62,060 nt of DNA. Origin: Marinobacter fuscus. GTDB taxonomy: Bacteria > Pseudomonadota > Gammaproteobacteria > Pseudomonadales > Oleiphilaceae. The first letter of the stretch is position 1. The number at the start of each line of letters is the position of its first letter. A model generated the notes under the pieces. It saw only the letters and a list, made by a program, of their open reading frames with translations. It did no database searches and was not told the origin of the DNA. Below, piece after piece: positions 54,098 to 62,060 of this stretch. The DNA is taken from NCBI RefSeq assembly GCF_003007675.1, contig NZ_PXNP01000098.1:1-62060 (forward strand), given 5' to 3'. The position numbers were made by a program, and so were the translations under genes.

Positions 54098-54113
54098 CCT
54101 GACCGAAGTCAGG
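54098..54113 (-). other. UUCG-tetraloop hairpin between rpsN and rpsH
   Basis: On the minus strand CCTGACTTCGGTCAGG folds into a 6-bp stem closed by the very stable C(UUCG)G loop. A second small stem (GCGGC/GCCGC, about 54068-54079) follows. No T run, so it is not a standard terminator. Confidence 0.65.
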
Positions 54114-54122
54114 CGGCCTATC

Positions 54123-54428
54123 TTACCAGCTTGCCTTGGTCAGGCCCGGAACGTCACCGCGCATGCCGTATTCACGGAGTTTGATCCGTGACAGCTCAAA
54201 CTTGCGCAGAACGCCGTGGGGACGACCAGTCACCTGGCAGCGATTACGAAGACGCGAAGGAGAGGAATCGCGGGGAAGCTGCTGGAGCTTCATCTGCGCA
54301 TCCCAACGGTCGTCGTCGCTGGTATTCGGGTTTTTGATAATTGCCTTGAGCTCGGCGCGCTTGGCAGCATACTTCGCTACCAGCTGCTCGCGCTTTTGCT
54401 CACGGTTTTTCATTGAAACCTTCGCCAT
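54123..54428 (-). CDS. rpsN: Ribosomal protein S14 (long, zinc-free form)
   Basis: This 101-residue 30S head protein starts [20 protein letters not shown] and ends [18 protein letters not shown]. Only one Cys is present in the [10 protein letters not shown] region, so the zinc ribbon of short S14 is absent, as in E. coli. Confidence 0.97.
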   Translation of the reverse strand: MAKVSMKNREQKREQLVAKYAAKRAELKAIIKNPNTSDDDRWDAQMKLQQLPRDSSPSRLRNRCQVTGRPHGVLRKFELSRIKLREYGMRGDVPGLTKASW

Positions 54429-54440
54429 GTCACTCGTTCC

Positions 54441-54980
54441 TTATTTCTTGAACGGAAAGCCAAATGCTTTCAACAGTTCGCGACCTTCGTCATCGGTACC
54501 GGCAGAGGTGGTGATGGTGATATCCAGCCCGCGGATCTTGTCGACTTTGTCGTACTCGATCTCAGGGAAGATGATCTGCTCACGCACACCCATGCTGTAG
54601 TTACCGCGACCATCGAAGGATTTCGGGTTCAGGCCCCGGAAGTCACGAATGCGGGGAACCGCAATGTGCACCAGGCGATCAAAGAAATCCCACATGCGCT
54701 CACCGCGCAAGGTCACTTTACAGCCAATTGGCCAACCTTCACGAATTTTGAAACCCGCGACGGACTTGCGAGCCTTGGTGACAACCACTTTCTGACCTGC
54801 CAGGCGCTCAAGATCCGCCACAGCATTTTCAATCAGCTTCTTGTCACCTACCGCTTCGCCAACACCCATGTTCAGGGTGATTTTTTCGATACGCGGCACC
54901 TGCATCACGTTCTTGTAACCGAACTCTTTCTGCAGGGCGGGTACCACTTCCTTAGTGTACTGCTCTTTCATGTTAAGCAT
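54441..54980 (-). CDS. rplE: Ribosomal protein L5
   Basis: This 179-residue 5S rRNA-binding protein contains [20 protein letters not shown] and [20 protein letters not shown] segments. The ATG at 54980 gives the normal family length; a later ATG at 54971 is possible, while the GTG at 54992 would be too long. Confidence 0.95.
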   Translation of the reverse strand: MLNMKEQYTKEVVPALQKEFGYKNVMQVPRIEKITLNMGVGEAVGDKKLIENAVADLERLAGQKVVVTKARKSVAGFKIREGWPIGCKVTLRGERMWDFFDRLVHIAVPRIRDFRGLNPKSFDGRGNYSMGVREQIIFPEIEYDKVDKIRGLDITITTSAGTDDEGRELLKAFGFPFKK

Positions 54981-54995
54981 CGTAACCACCACCGC

Positions 54996-55316
54996 TTACT
55001 GGTTATCGACAGCTTCGTTCGTGGACTTGAAGATCCGCACTTTGGTGCCGTCTTCCTTGATCTGGAAGCCAACACGATCGGCTTTGCCGGTCTGCGGATT
55101 AAAAATAGCCACGTTCGAAGCCTGGATAGGCGCTTCTTTCTCGACGATACCACCCGGGGTGCCGAGCATCGGGTTCGGTTTGGTGTGCTTCTTCATCATG
55201 TTGATGCCAGAAACAAGCACGCGACCGTCGTCCAAAACTTTCAGGACTTTACCACGTTTGTCTTTGTCTTTCCCCGTGGTGACGATTACTTCGTCATCTC
55301 GTTTGATCTTTTTCAT
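54996..55316 (-). CDS. rplX: Ribosomal protein L24
   Basis: This 106-residue assembly-initiating 50S protein has a KOW motif ([20 protein letters not shown]) and [15 protein letters not shown]. It lies 15 bases before rplE; in E. coli the S8 repressor site is at this junction. Confidence 0.97.
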   Translation of the reverse strand: MKKIKRDDEVIVTTGKDKDKRGKVLKVLDDGRVLVSGINMMKKHTKPNPMLGTPGGIVEKEAPIQASNVAIFNPQTGKADRVGFQIKEDGTKVRIFKSTNEAVDNQ

Positions 55317-55333
55317 AACCGGCCTCTGGTCCT

Positions 55334-55702
55334 TTAAAGTACTTCGGGTGCCAGTGAGATAATCTTCATGAACTTCTCGTTGCGCAGCTCACGGGTAACC
55401 GGTCCGAAGATACGGGTACCAATGGGCGCGTCCTGGTTGTTCAGAAGTACCGCCGCGTTACCGTCAAAACGGATCAGCGATCCATCCGGACGACGCACAC
55501 CCTTACGGGTACGTACTACAACAGCCTTGAGGACCTGGCCTTTCTTCACCTTGCCGCGGGGGATGGCTTCCTTGACGGTTACCTTGATGATATCCCCAAC
55601 GCTTGCATAACGTCGGTGCGATCCGCCCAGGACCTTGATGCACATAACCTGGCGTGCACCACTGTTATCCGCGACTTCAAGCATAGTTTCAGTCTGAATC
55701 AT
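55334..55702 (-). CDS. rplN: Ribosomal protein L14
   Basis: This 122-residue 50S protein is the first gene of the spc-type block. [20 protein letters not shown] and [20 protein letters not shown] are near-universal. No separate promoter is evident in the 18-base gap after rpsQ. Confidence 0.98.
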   Translation of the reverse strand: MIQTETMLEVADNSGARQVMCIKVLGGSHRRYASVGDIIKVTVKEAIPRGKVKKGQVLKAVVVRTRKGVRRPDGSLIRFDGNAAVLLNNQDAPIGTRIFGPVTRELRNEKFMKIISLAPEVL

Positions 55703-55720
55703 GGTTTTTCTCCGGGCGAA

Positions 55721-55987
55721 TTACACCTTGGAAGCGCGTTCGGTAACTTCCACCAGAGCCCAGCTCTTGGTCTTGGAGACCGGACGCGTTTCCTTGATGG
55801 TTACGATGTCGCCGATGTTGCACTGATTGCTTTCATCGTGCGCATGGATCTTGGATGAGCGCTTCATGTACTTACCGTACAGAGGGTGTTTAACCTGACG
55901 CTCAACCAGGACCACGATGGACTTGTCCATCTTGTTGCTCACGACCTTGCCGCTCAGAGTTCTGGCAGTTTGGGTAGCTTCGGTCAT
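55721..55987 (-). CDS. rpsQ: Ribosomal protein S17
   Basis: This 88-residue OB-fold 16S-binding protein has [20 protein letters not shown] and a C-terminal [18 protein letters not shown]. The start at 55987 lies 1 base past the rpmC stop. Confidence 0.97.
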   Translation of the reverse strand: MTEATQTARTLSGKVVSNKMDKSIVVLVERQVKHPLYGKYMKRSSKIHAHDESNQCNIGDIVTIKETRPVSKTKSWALVEVTERASKV

Positions 55988-55988
55988 G

Positions 55989-56180
55989 TCACTGTCCTGC
56001 CTTTTCATTCAATACTGTTTTCACGCGAGCAATGTCACGTTTCACCCCGCCGAGAAGGTGAGACTGATTCAGCTGACCTGTCGCCTTACGCATGCGCAGG
56101 TTGAACTGCTCCTTCAGGAGGTCGATCAGCTCTTTGTTCAGCTCCTCGACTGACTTTTCACGCAGCTCTGTTGCTTTCAT
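55989..56180 (-). CDS. rpmC: Ribosomal protein L29
   Basis: This 63-residue helical-hairpin 50S protein near the exit tunnel begins [19 protein letters not shown]. The ATG overlaps the rplP stop as TGATG, so translation is coupled. Confidence 0.96.
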   Translation of the reverse strand: MKATELREKSVEELNKELIDLLKEQFNLRMRKATGQLNQSHLLGGVKRDIARVKTVLNEKAGQ

Positions 56181-56593
56181 CACATCACCGTCCTCTTAAC
56201 AAAGGTGGTCTGTACCGGCAGTTTGGCGGCAGCCAGAGTGAAAGCTTCGCGGGCGATTTCTTCGCCAACGCCTTCCATCTCATAAAGCATCCGGCCTGGC
56301 TGAATTTCAGCCACCCAATACTCGACAGAACCTTTACCTTTACCCATACGTACTTCAAGCGGCTTGCCTGTGATCGGCTTGTCCGGGAATACCCGGATCC
56401 AGATCTTACCGCCCCGCTTGATGCGGCGAGTCATGGTACGACGCGCAGCTTCAATCTGACGCGCTGTTATACGGCCACGACTGGTCGCTTTCAATCCGTA
56501 TTCACCGAAGCTCACCTTGTTGGCGCGGTGAGCAAGGCCGGTGTTACGGCCTTTCATTACCTTGCGGAATTTGGTGCGTTTTGGTTGCAGCAT
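56180..56593 (-). CDS. rplP: Ribosomal protein L16
   Basis: This 137-residue 50S protein near the A site starts [20 protein letters not shown]. It contains [17 protein letters not shown] and the [17 protein letters not shown] loop with conserved basic residues. Confidence 0.98.
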   Translation of the reverse strand: MLQPKRTKFRKVMKGRNTGLAHRANKVSFGEYGLKATSRGRITARQIEAARRTMTRRIKRGGKIWIRVFPDKPITGKPLEVRMGKGKGSVEYWVAEIQPGRMLYEMEGVGEEIAREAFTLAAAKLPVQTTFVKRTVM

Positions 56594-56605
56594 ACGAGTG
56601 CCCCT

Positions 56606-57289
56606 TTACTTAGAACCTTTCTTCCCAGAGGCTTTCTTGTCAGCACGGACCTGCTCCATACCACCAAGAATCTCACCTTTGAAGATCCATACCTTAACGC
56701 CGATAACGCCGTAAGTGGTGTGCGCTTCATAGGTTGCGTAATCAATGTCTGCACGCAGTGTGTGCAGAGGAACACGACCTTCGCGATACCACTCGGAACG
56801 TGCGATTTCAGCACCCCCAAGACGACCACCTACCTGAATCTTGATACCCTTGGCGCCCTGACGCATAGCGTTCTGAACCGCGCGCTTCATGGCACGACGG
56901 AACATCACTCGACGCTCGAGCTGACCGGCAACGTTTTGCGCTACCAGGCGTGCATCCAGATCCGGCTTGCGGACTTCCTCGATGTTGATGTGCACAGGCA
57001 CACCCATCATGTCGCTGACTTCACGACGCAGACGGTCAACATCTTCACCCTTTTTACCGATAACAATACCGGGGCGGGCAGTATGGATCGTGATCCGGGC
57101 ATTCTGAGCCGGGCGCTCGATCACGATCTTGCTGACAGACGCCTTAACCAGACGCTTGTCAAGGAACTCGCGAACCTGAATATCATTCAACAGGTTTTTC
57201 GCGTAGTCCTTTTTATCGGCATACCACACTGAGTTGTGCTCTTTGATCACACCCAGGCGAATGCCGGTTGGATTTACTTTATGACCCAT
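56606..57289 (-). CDS. rpsC: Ribosomal protein S3
   Basis: This 227-residue 30S mRNA-entry protein has [20 protein letters not shown] at the start and a type II KH domain with [11 protein letters not shown]. The C-terminal domain includes [20 protein letters not shown]. Length is typical. Confidence 0.98.
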   Translation of the reverse strand: MGHKVNPTGIRLGVIKEHNSVWYADKKDYAKNLLNDIQVREFLDKRLVKASVSKIVIERPAQNARITIHTARPGIVIGKKGEDVDRLRREVSDMMGVPVHINIEEVRKPDLDARLVAQNVAGQLERRVMFRRAMKRAVQNAMRQGAKGIKIQVGGRLGGAEIARSEWYREGRVPLHTLRADIDYATYEAHTTYGVIGVKVWIFKGEILGGMEQVRADKKASGKKGSK

Positions 57290-57300
57290 CTGAGCATCTC

Positions 57301-57633
57301 CTACTTGTCGGCGACCTTGACGGTGATATGACAGGTGCGCTTGAAAATACGGTCAGCGCGCCCCTTGGCTCGAGCTTTGATTCGCTTGAGCGTTGGGCCC
57401 TCATCCACCATAACGGTGGAAACCCGCAGATCATCTACGTCCAGACCTTCGTTGTGCTCAGCGTTGGCAATGGCAGACTCAAGAGCTTTCTTGATTACTA
57501 CCGCCGCCTTCTTAGGGCTGAAAGTCAGAATATTCAGGGCGTCCTCAACAGCCTTGCCGCGTACCTGGTCGGCAACAAGACGTGCTTTCTGAGCTGAGAG
57601 GCGAGCGCCCTTGTACTTGGCTGCTACTTCCAT
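57301..57633 (-). CDS. rplV: Ribosomal protein L22
   Basis: This 110-residue exit-tunnel protein starts at 57633 ([20 protein letters not shown]). Its extended beta hairpin includes [20 protein letters not shown], the segment facing the tunnel and involved in macrolide responses. An upstream extension to 57711 is not family-like. Confidence 0.97.
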   Translation of the reverse strand: MEVAAKYKGARLSAQKARLVADQVRGKAVEDALNILTFSPKKAAVVIKKALESAIANAEHNEGLDVDDLRVSTVMVDEGPTLKRIKARAKGRADRIFKRTCHITVKVADK

Positions 57634-57649
57634 TTCTATTACCTCAGAA

Positions 57650-57925
57650 TCAGCGTTTAGCTTTCTTGTCGGCTGCATGACCACGATAAGTACGCGTTGC
57701 CGCGAACTCACCCAGTTTATGTCCTACCATATCTTCGGTGACATAAACCGGCACGTGTTGCTTGCCGTTGTGGACTGCGATGGTCAGGCCTACCATCTCT
57801 GGAAACACTGTTGACCGACGGGACCAGGTTTTAATGGGCCGCTTGTCGTTGGATTCCAGAGCTGCCTCGACCTTCTTCAACAGATGCAGGTCTATAAAAG
57901 GACCTTTCTTTAAAGAACGTGGCAC
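57650..57925 (-). CDS. rpsS: Ribosomal protein S19
   Basis: This 91-residue 30S head protein starts [19 protein letters not shown] and has [20 protein letters not shown]. It lies between rplB and rplV as usual. Confidence 0.98.
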   Translation of the reverse strand: MPRSLKKGPFIDLHLLKKVEAALESNDKRPIKTWSRRSTVFPEMVGLTIAVHNGKQHVPVYVTEDMVGHKLGEFAATRTYRGHAADKKAKR

Positions 57926-57948
57926 AGCAATTACCTCTATGTAGTCGT

Positions 57949-58776
57949 TTACTTGGCCGAACGACGACGTACTATCATCTTGTCAGTACGCTTGTTCTTA
58001 CGAGTCTTATGCCCTTTGGTCGGAACACCCCACGGAGTAACCGGGTGACGCCCGCCAGAGGTACGCCCTTCACCACCACCATGCGGGTGGTCAACTGGGT
58101 TCATAGCAACACCACGTACTGTTGGCCGTTTGCCGCGCCAACGTGATGCACCCGCTTTACCAAGCTGCTTGAGGCTGTGCTCGCTGTTGGATACTTCACC
58201 CAGCGTTGCACGGCAATCTACAAGCACCTTACGCATTTCACCTGAGCGCAGGCGGAGAGTGGCATAGGCCCCTTCCCGTGCTACCAGCTGTACGGATGCG
58301 CCCGCAGAGCGAGCCAGCTGAGCACCTTTGCCAGGCTTGAGTTCGACGCAGTGAATCACGGAACCGACCGGAATATTCCGGAGCGGAAGCGTGCTGCCAA
58401 CCTTGATCGGCGCGTCGATTCCAGAGCGCACAGGGTCACCGATCTGCATGCCCTTGGGAGCGATAATGTAACGACGCTCACCATCGGCATACTTCAACAG
58501 TGCAATGTGCGCAGAGCGGTTCGGATCGTATTCCAGACGCTCAATGACCGCCGGAACACCATCTTTAGTCCGCTTGAAATCAATAATACGGTAGTGCTGT
58601 TTGTGACCACCACCAACATGACGGGTAGTAATGCGGCCAGCATTGTTACGACCACCCGACTTGCTTTGAGATTCAACCAACGGTGCGTAAGGGCGCCCTG
58701 TGTGCAGGTCAGGGTTGTAAAGCTTTACAACGTGACGGCGTCCGGCAGATGTTGGTTTGGTTTTGACGATCGGCAT
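57949..58776 (-). CDS. rplB: Ribosomal protein L2
   Basis: This 275-residue primary 23S-binding protein lies near the peptidyl transferase centre. The C-terminal motif [20 protein letters not shown] contains the conserved His. The N-terminus ([16 protein letters not shown]) and length are standard. Confidence 0.98.
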   Translation of the reverse strand: MPIVKTKPTSAGRRHVVKLYNPDLHTGRPYAPLVESQSKSGGRNNAGRITTRHVGGGHKQHYRIIDFKRTKDGVPAVIERLEYDPNRSAHIALLKYADGERRYIIAPKGMQIGDPVRSGIDAPIKVGSTLPLRNIPVGSVIHCVELKPGKGAQLARSAGASVQLVAREGAYATLRLRSGEMRKVLVDCRATLGEVSNSEHSLKQLGKAGASRWRGKRPTVRGVAMNPVDHPHGGGEGRTSGGRHPVTPWGVPTKGHKTRKNKRTDKMIVRRRSAK

Positions 58777-58793
58777 ATTACGACCCCTTTACC

Positions 58794-59087
58794 TTATTCC
58801 ACATCCAGAAAATCGATGTCCTGACCTTCAGCCAGCTTTACATAAGCCTTACGAATGTCATTACGCTTGCCGAACCCGCGGATAGTGCGCTTAAGCTTAC
58901 CCTTACGGTTCAGAACCTGAACACCTTCTACGGTAACGTTGAACAGCTGTTCAACGGCCTTCTTGATCTCGGGCTTGGTTGCGTCAGGCGCTACACGAAA
59001 AACAACCTGACCACGCTCTGCCGCCAGAGACGCTTTTTCCGATACGTGCGGCCCCAGCAGGACCTTGTAGATACGTTCCTGATTCAT
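58794..59087 (-). CDS. rplW: Ribosomal protein L23
   Basis: This 97-residue protein at the exit tunnel docks SRP and trigger factor. It starts [20 protein letters not shown] and contains [20 protein letters not shown]. It overlaps the rplD stop by 4 bases. Confidence 0.97.
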   Translation of the reverse strand: MNQERIYKVLLGPHVSEKASLAAERGQVVFRVAPDATKPEIKKAVEQLFNVTVEGVQVLNRKGKLKRTIRGFGKRNDIRKAYVKLAEGQDIDFLDVE

Positions 59088-59689
59088 CCCAGCATCTCCT
59101 CGATCTTCTTCAGAGCGGGAACCGTCACCACGACCTTCTCAAAGGCAACCAGGCTTACCGGATCCAGACCGGAAACATCACGCACATCAACGTGCGGAAC
59201 GTTACGGGAAGCCAGGTGCAGGTTCTGCTCTACGCTTTCAGAAAGGATCAGGGCATTAGAAACACCCAGACCGTTCAGCTTGGCAGTGAAGACCTTGGTT
59301 TTCGGGGCGTCGATACTGATATCGTCAACCACCACCAGACGCTCCTGACGAACCAGCTCAGAAAAAATAGAGCGCATGGCCGCACGGTACATCTTACGGT
59401 TAACCTTCTGCTCGAAATCACGCGGCTTGGCGGCAAAAGTAACACCACCGGAACGCCAGATCGGGCTACGAATCGTACCCGCACGGGCACGACCGGTACC
59501 CTTCTGACGCCAGGGCTTCTTACCACCGCCACTGACTTCGGAACGCGTCTTCTGGGCTTTGGTTCCCTGACGGCCAGCTGCCATGTAGGCAGTCACAACC
59601 TGATGAACCAGAGCTTCGTTAAAATCTTTGGCAAACGCAGCGTCGGAGACAGAGATTTCCTTGCCGCTACCAGTAATTGTCAATTCCAT
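59084..59689 (-). CDS. rplD: Ribosomal protein L4
   Basis: This 201-residue 50S protein has a tunnel loop ([20 protein letters not shown]). In E. coli it represses the S10 operon through a long leader. The leader predicted here is short, so autoregulation of that type may be missing. It is 11 bases after rplC. Confidence 0.97.
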   Translation of the reverse strand: MELTITGSGKEISVSDAAFAKDFNEALVHQVVTAYMAAGRQGTKAQKTRSEVSGGGKKPWRQKGTGRARAGTIRSPIWRSGGVTFAAKPRDFEQKVNRKMYRAAMRSIFSELVRQERLVVVDDISIDAPKTKVFTAKLNGLGVSNALILSESVEQNLHLASRNVPHVDVRDVSGLDPVSLVAFEKVVVTVPALKKIEEMLG

Positions 59690-59700
59690 CGAACCGCTCC

Positions 59701-60339
59701 TCAGGCTTTAACTGCAGGCTTGATGACAACATCGCCGCCAGTTGCGCCAGGTACGGCACCACTTACCAGCAGCAGGTTGCGCTCGGCATCGACACGGACA
59801 ATCTTCAGGTTCTGCACAGTCACCTGCGCGTTACCCATTTGACCGGCCATTTTCTTGCCCTTGAACACCTTGCCCGGGGTCTGGTTTTGACCAATCGAAC
59901 CCGGCGCACGGTGGGACAGGGAGTTACCGTGGGTAGCATCCTGCATAGAGAAGTTCCAGCGCTTAACACCGCCCTGGAAACCTTTACCCTTGGAAGTACC
60001 GATAGCGTCGACAACCTGGCCATCTTCAAATACAGAAACGGTCAGCTCGCCACCAGAGGCCAGGTCTTCACCTTCACCATCTGCCAGCCGGAATTCCCAG
60101 ATACCACGACCAGCCTCAACACCCGCTTTCGCGAAATGCCCTGCGGCGGCCTTGGAGACACGAGAGGAGCGACGGGAGCCGACTGTCACCTGAACAGCAC
60201 GATAACCATCACTTTCGAGAGTCTTGAGTTGGGTAATGCGGTTAGGCTCAACCTCAATTACCGTGACAGGCAGCGCCTGTCCATCTTCCGTAAAAATACG
60301 GGTCATACCGGCCTTACGACCGACAACACCAATTGCCAT
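59701..60339 (-). CDS. rplC: Ribosomal protein L3
   Basis: This 212-residue assembly protein contains [20 protein letters not shown], including the Gln that PrmB methylates in E. coli, and [19 protein letters not shown]. It is preceded by a 75-base gap with two hairpins after rpsJ. Confidence 0.97.
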   Translation of the reverse strand: MAIGVVGRKAGMTRIFTEDGQALPVTVIEVEPNRITQLKTLESDGYRAVQVTVGSRRSSRVSKAAAGHFAKAGVEAGRGIWEFRLADGEGEDLASGGELTVSVFEDGQVVDAIGTSKGKGFQGGVKRWNFSMQDATHGNSLSHRAPGSIGQNQTPGKVFKGKKMAGQMGNAQVTVQNLKIVRVDAERNLLLVSGAVPGATGGDVVIKPAVKA

Positions 60340-60353
60340 GTTTCACCTCTTAA

Positions 60354-60418
60354 GTGTACGGGGCTTACACCCTCTATGGCCTATGACAGTTACACACACT
60401 AATACCGGGAGGTATTAG
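60354..60418 (-). other. Two hairpins in the rpsJ-rplC intergenic region
   Basis: CTAATACC-GGGA-GGTATTAG (60399-60418) is a perfect 8-bp stem covering the rpsJ stop codon. GTGTA-N7-TACAC (60354-60370) is a smaller stem close to the rplC ribosome site. Neither has a terminator T run. They may stabilise mRNA or tune rplC translation. Confidence 0.55.
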
Positions 60419-60726
60419 CCGAGGCTGATCTGAACGTCTACACCTGCTGCCAGGTCCAACTTCATCAGAGCATCCACTGTCTTCTCCGTCGGCTCAACAA
60501 TGTCGAGCAGACGCTTGTGGGTACGAATTTCGTACTGATCGCGCGCGTCTTTGTTGACGTGCGGAGAGATCAGAACGGTGTACTTTTCCTTGCGCGTAGG
60601 CAGAGGAATAGGACCACGCACCTGAGCGCCGGTCCGCTTGGCGGTATCGACAATCTCTTGCGTGGACTGGTCGATCAGGCGGTAATCAAACGCCTTCAAC
60701 CGGATCCGAATTTTTTGGCTTTGCAT
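60415..60726 (-). CDS. rpsJ: Ribosomal protein S10 (NusE)
   Basis: This 103-residue 30S protein also acts in antitermination with NusB. It starts [20 protein letters not shown] and has [20 protein letters not shown]. It is the first gene of the S10 operon, with its promoter about 60-90 bases upstream. Confidence 0.98.
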
Positions 60727-60787
60727 GATGCACCAAACTCCACTCGTAGCAGCTACTTGTTAGCCAGCCTTCAAAAAAAGGAGCCGC

Positions 60788-60816
60788 ATTGTATGCATAA
60801 TACCCAACCCTGTCAA
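60788..60816 (-). promoter_or_regulatory. S10 operon promoter
   Basis: On the minus strand a consensus TTGACA (60811-60816), a 17-base spacer and TACAAT (60788-60793) lie upstream of rpsJ. The start would be near 60781, leaving a leader of about 55 bases. The -35 is the left half of an inverted repeat CTGTCAA-N11-TTGACAG (60810-60834). Confidence 0.75.
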
Positions 60817-60863
60817 CAGCGATACCATTGACAGTGACGGGATACACTTACGACCCAAACAGA

Positions 60864-60892
60864 AAAAGGGGCTGATAAAACCAGCCCCTTTT
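60864..60892 (-). terminator. tuf terminator
   Basis: A perfect 11-bp stem (AAAAGGGGCTG, 7-base loop, CAGCCCCTTTT) lies 20 bases after the tuf stop. On the minus strand it continues into TTTTTCTGTTT. It separates tuf from the S10 operon promoter. Confidence 0.92.
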
Positions 60893-60911
60893 CCCTGATC
60901 AATCGATACGA

Positions 60912-62060
60912 TTACTCGATGATCTTGGCGACCACGCCGGCACCAACGGTACGACCACCTTCGCGGATCGCGAAGCGCAGGCCATCTTCCATGGCGATCG
61001 GAGCGATCAGGGTAACAACCATTTTCACGTTGTCGCCCGGCATTACCATTTCAACACCTTCCGGCAGTTCGCAAGAACCGGTTACGTCAGTGGTCCGGAA
61101 GTAGAACTGCGGACGGTAGCCCTTGAAGAACGGAGTATGACGACCGCCTTCTTCTTTGGACAGTACGTACACTTCACACTCAAACTTGGTGTGCGGCTTG
61201 ATGGAGCCAGGTACACACAGAACCTGACCACGCTCTACGTCGTCACGCTTGGTACCACGCAGCAGGGCACCAATGTTCTCACCGGCACGACCTTCGTCCA
61301 GCAGCTTGCGGAACATCTCAACACCAGTACAGGTTGTCTTGGTGGTATCGCGGATACCCACGATCTCCACTTCGTCACCTGTTTTGATGATGCCACGCTC
61401 AACACGACCGGTCACAACCGTACCACGACCGGAGATAGAGAAGACGTCCTCGATAGGCATCAGGAACGGCTGATCGATCGCACGCTCCGGCTCAGGAATG
61501 TAGTCATCCAGAGCTTCTACCAGCTTCTTAACAGCGGTAGTACCCATTTCGTTGTCGTCTTTGCCTTCCAACGCCATCAGCGCAGAACCGGTGATGATCG
61601 GAGTGTCGTCGCCTGGGAAGTCGTAGGTGCTCAGCAGATCGCGAACTTCCATCTCGACCAGCTCCAGCAACTCCTCGTCATCAACCATGTCAGCCTTGTT
61701 CAGGAACACAACGATGAACGGTACGCCAACCTGACGGGACAGCAGGATGTGCTCACGGGTCTGCGGCATGGGGCCGTCAGCGGCAGAACAAACCAGGATC
61801 GCGCCGTCCATCTGGGCAGCACCGGTGATCATGTTCTTTACGTAGTCAGCGTGACCCGGGCAATCAACGTGGGCGTAGTGACGGTTCGGAGAATCGTACT
61901 CAACGTGCGAAGTCGCGATGGTGATACCACGCGCACGCTCTTCCGGTGCGTTATCGATCTGATCGAAAGCACTGGCAGAACCTGTACCCCAAACTTCGTG
62001 GCATACACGAGTCAGAGCAGCGGTCAGAGTGGTCTTACCATGGTCAACGTGACCGATGGT
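60912..62060 (-). CDS. tuf: Elongation factor Tu, N-terminus cut by the window edge
   Basis: The visible 382 codons begin inside [12 protein letters not shown], the P-loop, and run off the right edge; about 16 residues are missing by comparison with E. coli. [11 protein letters not shown] (switch II), NKADMVDD (guanine specificity) and the C-terminal [19 protein letters not shown] are intact. It delivers aminoacyl-tRNA to the ribosome. Located before rpsJ as in the str-S10 arrangement. A second tuf copy may exist elsewhere; it cannot be judged here. Confidence 0.97.
   Translation of the reverse strand, partial: TIGHVDHGKTTLTAALTRVCHEVWGTGSASAFDQIDNAPEERARGITIATSHVEYDSPNRHYAHVDCPGHADYVKNMITGAAQMDGAILVCSAADGPMPQTREHILLSRQVGVPFIVVFLNKADMVDDEELLELVEMEVRDLLSTYDFPGDDTPIITGSALMALEGKDDNEMGTTAVKKLVEALDDYIPEPERAIDQPFLMPIEDVFSISGRGTVVTGRVERGIIKTGDEVEIVGIRDTTKTTCTGVEMFRKLLDEGRAGENIGALLRGTKRDDVERGQVLCVPGSIKPHTKFECEVYVLSKEEGGRHTPFFKGYRPQFYFRTTDVTGSCELPEGVEMVMPGDNVKMVVTLIAPIAMEDGLRFAIREGGRTVGAGVVAKIIE

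Noticed and set aside
56171..57232. Long plus-strand open frame (353 codons) opposite rplP and rpsC
   Set aside because: It is antisense to highly conserved ribosomal genes and has no recognisable domain.
1..62060. CRISPR arrays, tRNA or rRNA genes, prophage, toxin-antitoxin or defence genes
   Set aside because: No regularly spaced repeats, no tRNA-like sequence in any gap, and no such protein families seen; gaps longer than 300 bases are only two and both are explained as regulatory.

Overview
The window looks like chromosomal DNA of a marine gammaproteobacterium, most likely Marinobacter or a close relative. This is inferred from the proteins and gene order: glnE-ilvE beside lipopolysaccharide (LPS) genes, glnA-DUF4124-ntrBC, uvrA-MFS-ssb next to a full MSHA pilus locus, and a str/S10/spc/alpha ribosomal cluster. 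No phylogenetic computation was possible. I saw no tRNA, rRNA or CRISPR.

Layout. Positions 1-2457 hold an apparently intact IS66-family element (tnpA-tnpB-tnpC with matching terminal inverted repeats). Positions 2521-7367 (minus strand) carry a five-gene, visibly AT-richer cluster of glycosyltransferases around an O-antigen-ligase-like protein. It is followed by a lipid A-type acyltransferase and a KdkA-like Kdo kinase, so the left fifth is largely about the cell surface. Positions 9132-18109 hold ilvE, glnE, a two-helix potassium-channel-like protein, a CYTH phosphatase-like protein, a porin, dtd and a prolyl aminopeptidase. Positions 18240-25322 hold typA, then glnA, a DUF4124 protein, ntrB and ntrC. 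With glnE this puts much of the glutamine synthetase control circuit in one stretch. Both glnA and ntrB are preceded by good sigma-54 promoter matches with paired NtrC-like sites.

Positions 25347-41867 (minus strand) are a complete MSHA-type IV pilus locus read mshI-mshI2-mshJ-K-L-M-N-E-G-F-pilin-pilin-C-D-O-P-Q. Most junctions overlap as ATGA or TGATG, suggesting one translationally coupled unit. MshE carries two tandem MshEN motifs, implying control by cyclic di-GMP. MshQ carries an apparent L-type lectin domain, implying a sugar-binding adhesin. ssb, a YajR-like MFS transporter and uvrA follow.

Positions 47101-62060 (minus strand) hold the ribosomal protein cluster from tuf (cut by the right edge) through rpsJ to rplQ, with secY and rpoA. 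Strong sigma-70-type promoters precede rpsJ and rpsM, and several intergenic hairpins are not explained by coding.

The most interesting items are the separate sigma-54/NtrC promoter for ntrBC, the lectin-bearing MshQ with the c-di-GMP-type MshE, the uncharacterised surface-sugar cluster beside the IS66 copy, and the hairpins and palindromes around the ribosomal operons.
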